Of a DNA stretch of 64,000 bases, positions 39,918-51,200 are shown piece by piece. This DNA comes from Symbiodinium sp. CCMP2592 (Eukaryota; Sar; Dinophyceae; Suessiales; Symbiodiniaceae), in NCBI GenBank assembly GCA_905221615.1, contig CAJNDT010006134.1:194501-258500 (forward strand), written 5' to 3'. The notes under the pieces are model-generated. The model saw nothing but the letters and a program-made list of their open reading frames with translations, did not search any database and was not told the DNA's origin. A program made the position numbers and the translations under genes. Every line of letters begins with the position of its first letter. Within the stretch, counting starts at the first letter, position 1.

Positions 39918-42900
39918 CGAAGTCCCCGTCGGGGTCCTCCGAACCAGGCATGATGCCTTGCGTGACAATGGAATCCAAGTTGCGGCATGCCGTAGCGTGG
40001 AACGCTCCTCCAAGACGTTGCAAGAGGGTCATAGATGGAGATATTGCGAACCTGTTCTTGTCCAACTGAAGCAAGTTGTTCTGGGGATCTGAGTGCGCAG
40101 AGTGACCACTCGTAGCCCGAACTGCCCATGGCTTCACCCAGCCGTTGCACATGTTCAGGTACCTCTGGCCGTGCCGGCAATGATCATTGTTCTGGATCTC
40201 CGTGATCTGGTCCTGAACCGATACCAACCTGTTCGAACCTGCTGATCCAAGAGTTTCCGTGCCGGGGTCCTTCACTCTCACACCCAGGAACTGCAACCGA
40301 ATCTTGGCCTTGTGGCGTTTCGTGGCTGCAATCATGTTCCCTTGGAACAATAGCTGAAGTCTTTCATTGTACACTCTCTTCTTCTGTTGCTCATCGGTCC
40401 TTGAGACCGCTTCGGTGATGCGTCTGCTTTCATGGGTCCATAGTGGCTCATGCCTCACCAAATCTTCGATCATCACCCACCCTCCTTCATCACATTTGAT
40501 GACACTGTTGAATGCCACCTGGCACCTGTTGTCAAGCCATTCCGAGCCTGGGCGCCTGGCGATTCTGTGGCGCAGGTCAGATTGGATGCATGATAGCGCC
40601 CAATCCGCGTTCAGTCTGCGCTGACGGGTGATGTCGCGAAGGACAACTTCGTTCACGAGGTCCCATCGATTGTTGATGAAGCTTGCACCCTTGGTTGGGA
40701 TCAGGTCGAGAATCCCGCACCGGATTGGCCTTCCGCCGCCGATGGATTCGTAGCCTGCATTGGTGTAGCTATGAGTGGTATCATCGTAAGCAAAGCTAGG
40801 ACGGTCTCCTCGTTGAGGTAGGCGTCGGTCGCGATGGTCCGAAAGCTGCTCAATGAGGTCCACCACTCGCTGGCTATTCTCTGGTCCCGATTCCTGCAGT
40901 GGTACGCCACAAGCATCATGTAGGCCCCGACGGTTCTCCACATCCGTGCAGAGATTGTGTTTGTTCTCATAACGGATCAAGACCACATCACCCCGTACGG
41001 CTTCGCCTCCGCGTCGCGGTCGGGCTTTGGCCTTGGGTCGTCGGTCCGAGGATGCAACACTCACATGGTCTGTGGTGTCAACGTCCATTGGCTCAGCCTC
41101 TTGTGGAGGTACTCGACGTGGATATCGAAGAAGGCTTTCCTTGATAATCTGGACGCCTCGAAGTACCAGATCCCGGGTCGCAGCATTTTCTGTGCAATTG
41201 GACAGAGTGTGTAGATCACTGCCACAAGCGACACAGAACGTGAGGCGGTCGCTTCCGACCGACATTTCGCCCTGAGCGAGTACTCCCACATAGTCCTGAA
41301 GCTGCGCGACAAATCCTTCACGAATTGCATGCCTGGGATCAGGGCCTTCTGCACCTTGTTCTTCTTCGGGTTGCGCATCCACATCTACATCCTGTGCAGG
41401 TATTGGTGGAGCAACTGAGAACCCTGGATCGTCCGTGACGTTGTCAGCGGCCTGTGTCTCGTCGGTTCTCGCAATCTCTACAGGGTAGATATCACCATCG
41501 ACGATCACTGTGAAATCAATCACGAGGTCAGCGGACATGTTGTTGACGATCTCAGCGACTGCTTCATTCTTCTTGGGCGGTGTCCTTTTGCGCGGGGAGT
41601 CAACCGTGATCAGCTCGATAGCTTCGGCCGACGCGTAGCGGAAGAACGATCTTTCGATTCCCCTCGCGCACGCATTTGCTCCCTCAAGGCCACCCCAATT
41701 CGGAAAATGACTTGGGTGTCTCATTGCAATTGTAAGAAGCCCGAGCGCCAGCTCCACCGTGTCACCCAGGAGCTCTTCCTTGGGCAAGACTGACCCTCTG
41801 TAGCATTCTTGGCGCTCTTCCGGAGTCAAAAGCATTCTCATGAAACCAGCATAAGCGCAGTTCCCGGCATCGTAGTAGCAGATGTAGCATGTCTTGCCTT
41901 CGGAGTCGTACCCTCTGTCCCATGCCAACTGTTTGGCCTTTCCCCATGCCGCGTACTCGATGGCCTGACTGGCTGTGATTCGGAGACCACCGTAGTGAGA
42001 AACCGTCTTGCCGATGTCTTCATAGACCATCTCCGCACAAACTTTGAGGAACTCCTTGATGTCCACGCGAGGATCCACGAATTGAAGCCTCAGGTCATAA
42101 AGGTGCTTTGCGCAAGCCAAGGTGTACTTCTGGGACGTGATCAAGTCATTGAAGGAGCCGATTTGATGCTGCATCTTCAAGGCTGAAGTATGCGCGCACC
42201 CAATGCAGTGTCCAGGATACCCGTTTCCGGTCGGCTTGAAGAAGGCTTGTGCGTAGCACTCAGCCAACTTCATTGCTTCACATCCAGAGCAATAGAACGT
42301 TCTCCCTTTGACATAACCAGTGTTCGGGGTCGCATAGGTGTCGATCCGGAACCAGTAGTGCCTGTTGTCGTAGTAGGCTTCGGGAACGGTCATGGCGATG
42401 TCAAAATCCTGCCAGGTGACTGTGGACGATTCAGCGACCGTGTCACCCTGGGCACCCGACCTGATCTGTTGCTGCTGTTCTCCCGTAAACCATGTCTGCG
42501 AAATCTTGGTGGACGTCTTGACTTCACTCTTGTCCTCCCAAATCTCGACAAGCGACGGGTGAGCGACTGAGTCGGTTCGGACAGTTTCGTCCCATGAGCG
42601 AACTTTCGATGCCTCAACAAAGCACGTGGATACCATCTTCTCGCAGAACAGCTGCTTCTCGTAGATAGCGAAGCCTAATTTGAACCTGACCCGATTGTCC
42701 GGTGCTGGCACCTTTTCGGCTGACAGTGTATGCACGCCTGATGACGCGTGTTTCGTCTGGCTGTACATTCTTGACCAAAACGAAGATCCATGAATCACCA
42801 CGCACGCTCGGGCTCGCAACTCCAGTTCAATATACATTCCCAGCGCGTGGAAGCCGTTGAACAGAGAAGCTTTCTGTCGAAGGTAATTGCTGGCTGCTCC

Positions 42901-45433
42901 TACAAACCGTAAGTCGTGATTGATGTTGACAATAGGAGGGCGCGTGGTACGCTTCCCTGCCGCAATGATAGGGTCAACGTACGTGACCTTGAGCTGTCGC
43001 TGCAAGTCAGAACGAATTGCTGCTCCGTCTCCGACCTCACTCATCGGAAATGACATGTTCTCGATGAGGATCGCCTGGAGAGACAGATGGTAATGCAATG
43101 TGACGGTTGCAAGCTGCTCTTCAGTCAAGCCATCCAATGTCGCATTCACAGATTCCAACGATCCTTTTGTGACTTGGAAGTTGTAGTTGGCACCTGTGGT
43201 GATCGACGGGCTCACAATGTAGATCTCACTCCATCCATGCATGCCGAGGTTCTCTCTCACTGTATGCGTTGATCCCCTGGTCCTTGCGACCATGTCAAAG
43301 TCTTGGACGAGGATTGTGCATTGAGAGCGCATAGTCGCGGCATCAGGCTTGCCACCCATACCCAAACTATTGCGAAATCCGTTCAGCGTGTTCATGGTGT
43401 TGATCCTTGCTTCTGCCGGAATTTCATCGTTGTCGACAAGATCGTTGTCTGCCTCGATCATCACTGCCGAGGTAAGCATCGGAGGAGAAGGAAGATGCAC
43501 GCATGACACCAATGCCAATGCATGGTACAGCCGTGAATACATCCGTAACCACACCTTCGTACTCAGCTTCACGTAGACCTTCAGGTTGAGACCCTTGTCA
43601 TCACTTTGAGAGACGGAACGGATCCTTGCCAAATAGGTCACCAGTCTTCTGACGTAATGCTGAATCGGTGTGGTCCCCACGTCGTGGTTGGCCACAAACT
43701 TTGGCGTCTCATCAATGGTAGGTGGGTACTCGTCTTGATCACGGGTCGTCGCCAGCAAGCTCGAGCGACAGCCCTTTTCATCGATGTTGACATAATGGTA
43801 CCAACTTTCCTGAGCGCCAGCGGGGATTGGAGCTTCCTCCCATGTCGGTTGCGATGGTTCCTCTTCCGGTTGCGAAGACGATGGTTGTGGAGGAGGTGCC
43901 GCGGAAGATGACGACGCCGATGCCGTTGCCTCGTCCGTCCTTGCCCTCTTTGGTCCGTGGCTAGGGGTGGCTCGAGGCTCGGCAGCGGATCCTTGCGATT
44001 GTCCCGGCGTTCTTCCATGCTCAGGGTGCACGATTCCTTCCGGTTCGAGGTTGCTTGCCGTAGGCATCGCAACTCTCCCCGTTGAGTATACCCAGCTAGG
44101 ATGCCGTTGAAGATTGGGCGGAAATAGGCCATCATCTTGCATAAGCGGACTTGGTGCCCCCATCTGTTGGAATTCTGCTTCCCATATGCCCAACGTGGCG
44201 CGTTTGGTAGAGCAGTCGACCACGTACCCAGATTCAACTCCGCACTGATTCCAGGTGTAGCCACGGAACGCATCCGGCAATTGGAAGCCGTTCCTGTCCT
44301 GATCTGCACATACAGCATCCACATGGTGCTTGAGGAAAGCATACGTGGTGTAGTCGGAATCAGGGAGCACATCGTTGGACCATCTGTAATGCGGGTGTCC
44401 AGTTTCTGGATCAACCCATGATACGTAGGAATGAAGCACGTGGAGACAGACACTGAACGCCTGGAGCGAGTTCATCGCAAAGGCGAGCGGATGTCCCATG
44501 CCTTGAGGCATTGTGCGCATCATCAAAGCCAGCTGGTGAACGTTGAGTGGCGTAGCGCCATCGTTGCTCGCTGCACATTCCTGGTTGTAGGTCCGTAGTC
44601 CATACCCAGTGTGTTTTGCGAACATGTACATCAGCTTGCACACCCTACATAACGTAGGCTCTGCCAACAGGTCTGATTGGTCAGGTGCTCTACCTGACAT
44701 AGGCAACTTGTGGTAGTAGTCCTGATTCACCGTATACCATTGTTGAATTCTCGTGTCTGTCACAGCCTGGTAGGGCGTCTCCACGGAGTTGATGAGAACG
44801 GCGAGGTTGTAGTACCCGTCCGCACTGACGATGTTCCTTGTTGCAGTGTTCAAGTCGAACCGAACTTGTTTTCGTTCTTGTTCCAGTTCAACTACAGCCA
44901 ATTTTGCATCATCGCGGATCACTTCCTCATCCACCATAAACCTGGTGATGGCATTGAACTTCCCCTCGTAGTCAGCAACAATGTGTTTGAGACCTCCACC
45001 AAACTTGATGACCATGGCGAGTATCTCCCCATAGGGTTTGTCCATGTACTCCTCAAAGCAACTTGATGACCATGGCGAGTATCTCCCCATAGGGTTTGTC
45101 CATGTACTCCTCAGGGGCAGCAAATAAGCAAGCTTTGAGGATTTCTCGGACTCGAATGGAAAGATCCCCTCCTGGCGACAGATTTGCACACGTGAACAGC
45201 AAGACCAACGGAGGTGCTTTGAACGCTGCCCATGTGCGAATGAGATCATTGTCGACCACTTTGTCTTTCGTAATCTTCGGCGGGAGCGAAACGCTCTGCG
45301 ACGAATCCCCAGAATACATCTCCAGGAACTTGTGGAACTTCAGAAACGTTCGCATCATCCCACCAGACGGGAAAACTTCTTCGTGGTCCACTCCTTCGAA
45401 GGCCAGCTCGTAGGCATTGTAGCTTTCAGCCAT
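39918..45433 (-). pseudogene. Copia downstream ORF, N-terminal part (CCHC knuckle, Tpt1-like domain start)
   Basis: About 1820 codons starting MAESYNAYELAF at 45433. A 58-bp tandem duplication (45003-45118) shifts the frame after EEYMDKPYGEILAMVIK; skipping one copy makes it continuous. Visible parts: a Ser/Pro/Glu-rich linker near 43850-43990, cysteine pairs (YCSGC, HCIGC, CYICYYDAGNC) near 41870-42300, and a CCHC knuckle CVACGSDLHTLSNC at about 41196-41237. Then comes a Tpt1/KptA-like domain: DLRHRIA near 40565, EGGWVMIEDLV near 40490, VRATSGHS near 40105, FHATACRNLDSIVTQGI near 39990. Tpt1 transfers an RNA 2'-phosphate to NAD+. The split-direct-repeat element interrupts the domain; its end is at 23681. 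The first 1200 residues have no recognised family. Confidence 0.65.
45003..45118 (-). repeat. 58-bp tandem duplication inside the Copia downstream ORF
   Basis: ACTTGATGACCATGGCGAGT to TGTACTCCTCA occurs at 45003 and again at 45061 with period 58. The period is not a multiple of three, so the duplication breaks the reading frame. The copies look identical, so it is recent. Confidence 0.95.
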
Positions 45434-45545
45434 GGCTCGGGTTTCGGTCCTTCCTCCGTAGGAGGGAAGTCCCTACACCCTACTCGACTTCACGGTTCCG
45501 GGTTCTCCGTAAGAGGCACCCTTCCCCGATCCGTCTGGTCAGACC

Positions 45546-46250
45546 TTAGTTGTTCCTTAGTTGGGGCTGTCTAATAGCCCCTTCATCAGCGTCTACACAC
45601 TGATGTTGCTGCCATGCAATGTCCTCAGATTCATGTGCAACATGACTGACACTGACATGAGCTCGAACAAGGCTGCGAACATTCCTCGCAATTGACCGCC
45701 ATGAGACATCAATGCGCTGCGACAAACTGCTCTTCGAATCATGGTCCAAGCAATCATCCGGTCTCACCATCAAACGATCCGCTTCAGGCATGTTAGAGAA
45801 CATGATCCTGCGTCCACCACCATCGCCACCAGCACCAACATGATCATCAACCTTAACCTTCGTCACCTTGCCACTTGAAACAAGAGCATGCAACTCTGGC
45901 CAAGACCAACATGAACATGAAGAAGGCATGTCAAGCGAAAAATAGACGTCGGAAAATTCCGCACACTTCTTCAGCAGGCGTTTGAGAGATTTCAAGACAC
46001 TTCTGAAAACCTTGTACTTCCCACCGGAACGTTTCTCACCCCCCACGCAAGCCCCTTCACTACTTCCAGGACCAGCACCTGATCGCAAAAGCGATGCCAC
46101 GAATAGCACAGGTGTGCGCAGGTCGTTCCGGCACGCATCCTTCATCGTACCGATAAGGTTGTCCTCATCGGCCTTAGAGCCAATCAGCTCCTTGCAAGTT
46201 ATGCGAGCGCATCCCTTAGTGGACTTAGGCACGGCGTAGCCATTACCCAA
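45546..46250 (-). CDS. Copia accessory ORF, 234 codons, unknown
   Basis: Starts at 46250, overlapping the end of the pol-continuation ORF (46199) by 52 bases in another frame, and ends 113 bases before the next ORF start (45433). Notable segments: TPVLFVASLLRSGAGPGSSEGA, a Lys/Leu-rich helix (VLKSLKRLLKKC), and DMPSSCSCWSWPEL, which loosely resembles the E-x-P-x4-C-x-W stretch of methyltransferase-like domains in other dinoflagellate elements. No firm family. It could be a separate protein or be reached by frameshifting from the upstream frame. Confidence 0.45.
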   Translation of the reverse strand: MGNGYAVPKSTKGCARITCKELIGSKADEDNLIGTMKDACRNDLRTPVLFVASLLRSGAGPGSSEGACVGGEKRSGGKYKVFRSVLKSLKRLLKKCAEFSDVYFSLDMPSSCSCWSWPELHALVSSGKVTKVKVDDHVGAGGDGGGRRIMFSNMPEADRLMVRPDDCLDHDSKSSLSQRIDVSWRSIARNVRSLVRAHVSVSHVAHESEDIAWQQHQCVDADEGAIRQPQLRNN

Positions 46251-48290
46251 GCCACAAGGTCAACGATCATGCGGTCTGGCTTTCGTCCACCAGCCTTCGA
46301 CGGCATGGCTACCAATCTCCCATCGCCCGTTGCCTGAAATTTCAAGGCTTTAAGCAATCTCCTGGAGATTTGGCTAGTCAACTCGCATTTATCAGATCGA
46401 TCCTTAGCGTCCGAATCAGTCATGTGCAAATGTTTGGACGAGCACACATCAGACGACTTAGGATGCAACGCGACGTTTGCGGCAATGTACTCCCATTCAT
46501 CCTTGCAGTAGCCGAGCTCAACGGCGGTTCCGGGAGATACAGGATCCCGAAAGGTATAACGCTGCCCGTGAGTGCATCCTTGGATCTTGATGCTCTTCCA
46601 CATGGCATCTTCCTGAAGTCCCTTGTACTGCTTGGTTTCCTGGACTGGTACTCGAGGAGGTACTTCGATGATGATTTGGAACCCCCATGATGCCGCTCTG
46701 CGCGCAATTCTTTGGACGACCTCCCCCCATGGGTAGTCTGTCCGCAATTTGGCCCTTTCAGGGTTGTCAGCGATTTTCCGACTCAGCCACGAATTCTTGC
46801 CCAACACCCCTGCACCAATGAAGATCACGGAGTTAGGGTTGTCTTTCCTTGCTTCCACCACATCAAAGAGGTAGGCGCACATGGCGTCGTCAACTTCTCG
46901 CCCCATACTCAGAACATTTACTTGCAGCCCAGGGTCGTAGTGAGAATCGGGAGCATGCTGGGCGATGCAATCCTTGCCTGGAGCATACTCATTCCACCAG
47001 TTCTCCTCATCGACTCCTATCAATGTCCACACCGTCACTGCCTTTGGAGCATCTTTGATAGTGATACGGTACTTCCACCGGCTGTAAGGATTCTTGTAAG
47101 TATGGACCAACCTTCCATCGTGGTCGAGGAATTGGATCACCAGACCCTCCTTGGGTTTGTTTTCGGCGAAATTGACCACGTGAGGCACAATTGCTCCATC
47201 ATATCCTTGATATTCCCTTTTCTGTTCCGCCGCATCATGCCATACATCCTCGTACACCGACGACCATTGGTCATAACCAAATTGAGAGGCTTGACTTTTG
47301 GACTGGCCGTTGAAACAAAAGCCCTGGTGCAATGTAAAGCCCTGGTACCCCCCATGGATGGCACGCGCCAGTGTGACAACCACCGCTCGCCATTTGGCGG
47401 GCAGGGCGCGCACATAAGACTGGCCTAGAGGCGGTTCAGGAGGAGGCAAAAACGGCGGCGCAAGGACGTCCGCAATGGCGGCGGGGCGCAAATGCCCCCG
47501 TACCGGATGGTACTGAAACACAGCACGCTCCACATAGCGGTCGAACTTGCCCGGTGTGTCAAGGATAGCAGCACGGTCCTCCAGCTGGTGCCACTGCCCT
47601 TCACGAAGAATCCAAGTCGACCGAAGGTAACGACCAGGCGGCAACGCGGAAGGCGGCCCCCGCAACATGCGCGGGAACTTGACAACCAGGATGGGGTCCA
47701 CACTGTCATGTTCTTGCAAGCCTTCCTTACTCGACAATCCAGCGCGATACAACACCTGAGGGAGGATCGGCGTCTGCGTGTAAGGAAAACAAGGCACCTC
47801 GCTCTTGAACGAGTAGTGCTGCTGACCCTTCTCATCTGTGCTTTGGGTATGAGTAGGGCGCATCAGATCCATAATCTCTTGGGAGCCGATGAGATCCGGC
47901 GGAAAGATGTTGATGAGCTGACACGCATGTGTCCAGGACACGGAATCCTTGAACGACTTGGTGTGTATGTCCGCTGACATCTTGGCAGTGACCTCATAGG
48001 CAAGAGAAACGTAACCTTCCTGAAATATAGAATGCATCCATCCAATACAGATGCCATGGGTACGCTCCAAATGACGCATAGTCGGATTCTTGCCCGTGCG
48101 AATCACCCCGATCATGGTCTGGTTGTCGTCGTAGAAGACGAAGTTGGGGTCTTGCCCCCCAAGCTGCTGCCACAACGTGATAGCAGGCAATCCAAGACGT
48201 GACATGGCAAAGTCGGCCGCGACAATCTCGGCCTCAGGTGTGGAATGACTCAAGCATCCCTGCCTTTTGCTAAGTCCCGCCAAGGGAAAT
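46199..48290 (-). CDS. Copia Pol continuation: RNase H end and extra C-terminal domain
   Basis: In a different frame from the main Gag-Pol. It reads FPLAGLSKRQGCLSHSTPEAEI, then DDNQTMIGVIRTGKNPTMRH and KMSADIHTKSF, the usual closing part of Copia RNase H, so the two frames are one domain split by a +1 shift near 48286 (skipping the A in CGG-A-TTT). About 550 residues without a known fold follow; they include a region VNVLSMGREVDDAMCAYLFD, GVLGKNSWLS and IIIEVPPRV, then a GCTHGQRY...KDEWEYIAAN...HLHMT stretch. That last part vaguely recalls methyltransferase-like tails but is unproven. The open frame itself starts at 48325. Ends at 46199 inside the next ORF's start. Confidence 0.75.
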
Positions 48291-51200
48291 CCGTGTATGA
48301 GAACCTTGAATGTGCAAGTGAGCACCGGAGGTAGATTTCAAACTTTCTCCACAACCTGCATAGTCCGCATCTGCAAACAGCCCGATGGACGAGTCCTCCA
48401 AGGAGTTCCCGACCCATCCAATCATCATGTGATGTTTGGACTGGTGCACATAGGCCATGAGATGATGAAGAAGAGCATCCTCCTTCTTGGTCCATTTCGT
48501 GATCTTGCGTGCGAGATTGTTGATACTGCGCAGAAGATCAAAGCGGCAAATGCGCGCGGCATAAAGCAATTTCATGAGAATGCTGGCTGCCTGCGGAGCA
48601 AGTGCACCGCGATTAGCCTCGTTGATTTCCTCTTCCTCGGGCGCCTTGGGAATAGGTGGAGGCGGAACGAGCCGACCATCCTTATCAACAGGCATGGTGT
48701 GTCCACACCACGTGCATCGATGGCTTTTACCTGACTGTGCCGGAGCGCGAGCTGGGTGATTCTTAGTCTCCTCAGCCGGACTCGGCGATGGTACCGTCTT
48801 GAATTTTGTCGGATCGAACCCAGTCACGTCGCAGTACTTCTTGACTGTCATGTCCAGGTACGTCTCCATGTCGTAGGTAACGGTCTGCACCTTCGTTTTG
48901 TCATGCAACGTTGCCTCGCCCTTGGAGATGCGACAACCCAGATACAAGCCCAGTGGCGTTTCCTCTTCCAATCGAAGTTCTTGGCGCAGCATGTCCCAAC
49001 CCTTGGGTAGATTCTCTTTGGGTCCTGCCATCTTGAGATCATCCACGTAGATGACAAGCAAGAGCTTCATTTGCGGGTGGAAATACAATGATGGCCATTC
49101 ATCGCCAAGTGGCTTGAATCCTACTTTCTGTACCGCGGTATGGCAATGTTGTTCCCACATGGTTCCTGCGTCAGGATGTCCATATAGAGCTTTGATCAGG
49201 CGACATACAGGCCTACGGAATTTATGCCGTTTCGCAGATGGATGCCAGGCTTCATCAGGCAGTTCAACCCAACATGGAGTACCCGACAGTCTTGCCTGAA
49301 TGTATGCTTGGATAGCATCCGCCATCTGGACATCGTTGCCAGGAAGGCATCCGTAATAATCTGCCCACCGTGAGGCGTCAAACGTAGCCGGGGAATTCCC
49401 CAAATCCTGAAACAATGCGGCTTCCATATTCTGGTCTTTGACCTGATCACCGAGTAGTACACCTCGCCCTTTGAACTTCCTGGCAGGATCGTCCTCTTTG
49501 AGCTGATAGTTCTTCTCGTATATCAGTCCATGTACTCGCGCCATGTGTACTTTCTCACCTTTCTTCTTTGCCTCAGCGACGACGTCGTCATATTCACGCG
49601 TAGTTGAGAAGTCAAACACCTCTTGGTCCCACAATCCCTTCCATTCTTTCATGAAAGCTTCCATGGCCTTGGGATTGTTGATCATCTCCTTGCGTGTGAC
49701 GGGTCGAGTGACCATGGCATTGAAGCACGATCCTCCTGCATGATTCTTTTCCCGATGTACGTTTCTGTGAGAAGTCGTACACGGCATAGAAGGAATCCAG
49801 TTATCATCCATGACCATATGCGCCGGAACGGCCGGCACAACATCTGCCAAGAATTGTTCCTGTGTATATTGATCCACATAGGACTGTGCCCATGACCAAC
49901 CATCGTCGTCATCAATGGACACGTTGAGTTGCAGATCAATTTCTTCACATGGGACAATCTTGGGAAAGATCATGTTGTCCAAAATCTTGGTAACTATCTT
50001 CTTTCCTATCACAGCCTTCTTCCGGTCTTTCTTGGCAACTCGAGCTTTGTCTCGCTTTTCTTTCTTGTATGCTGCCTTCTTCTCCGTTTCGCTCATCTTC
50101 TTCCATGCTTCCGGAGAATAAGAATGGATAGGTCGCCGTGTAGGAAGAGTTCGTCGACCGTCACTTCGGATCTTATACGGAACTCCCCTTTTGTCGATCT
50201 TGCAGGCTTCACCGTCATCGGTGAGATATACAATGCCGTCCCCTTTCTTCCCCGTACTCCAATGTTCAATCTCCTCGGGAGCCAACTTCTTTTCTTTCAA
50301 GATCTTGATAATCTCTCCAGGTTCTTCGATGTCTCCTTCGGGGATGAGTCTACCGGTTGGACCGACTTCGCGGGGCGATCGTCGATCTTTCCCAGTGACC
50401 TTTGGTTCAGAAGGAGGCGGTGCTGCACGTAGACCCAGCTCTTCGTCTAGTTCTTCGAGTCTTTTGTCTCCTATGGCATCAATAGCTTCATGTTCTGCTG
50501 ACTTGAAGACTTCGCCGGACGGCTCCGTCTCTATGTCAGATGGATCTATGTCCTGTAAGTCAGGATCTTCTCCGGGATCCGGTGGAGGAAGAAGTCCATT
50601 TTGATCATCATCATCCCCGTCGCCACCATTTCCTCCGGGCGGACCGTCATCACCGTCATCGACGTCTTTTATCTCCTTGCCAGCGAGGTCAACGTTGTCC
50701 CTGAGTCCCTCAATGGTTGAATTCATCCTTTCGTACTCGGCTTTCAGGGGAAACGTTATCTCCTCTGGGAAGTAGATAACTTCTGTCTCGTACGGTCTCA
50801 TCAACTTCCTGGGAACAGATGCGTCCATCGACAAGTTCGCATTGGCAAATTCCTTCATATCCCAAACGCGATACTTCTTGGACCATCCTTGACCAGCAGT
50901 GATGATGTATCCGGCAAAAATGCCTGGGATCCCCTTTGGATCGAATTTGTTGCCATATGTCTTCGGCCTTGTGTCCGTCGGCTTGAAGAAGACTTTGGCC
51001 CCAAAGGGTATGGCTTTTCCCTCGAAGTCCTTTCCAGTCATTCGCTTCCATGCTGAATCACCATCGCCCTCCACGTCTTCAACGTTGAGGTTCTGCATCA
51101 CGCAATTAAGCGCAAAGGACCAGTATTGAGCGGGCAATCCGGCGTGTAGCATGGATGCTGCGACTGTGTTGATCACTTCTTGATTTGATCGTTCAGCGAG

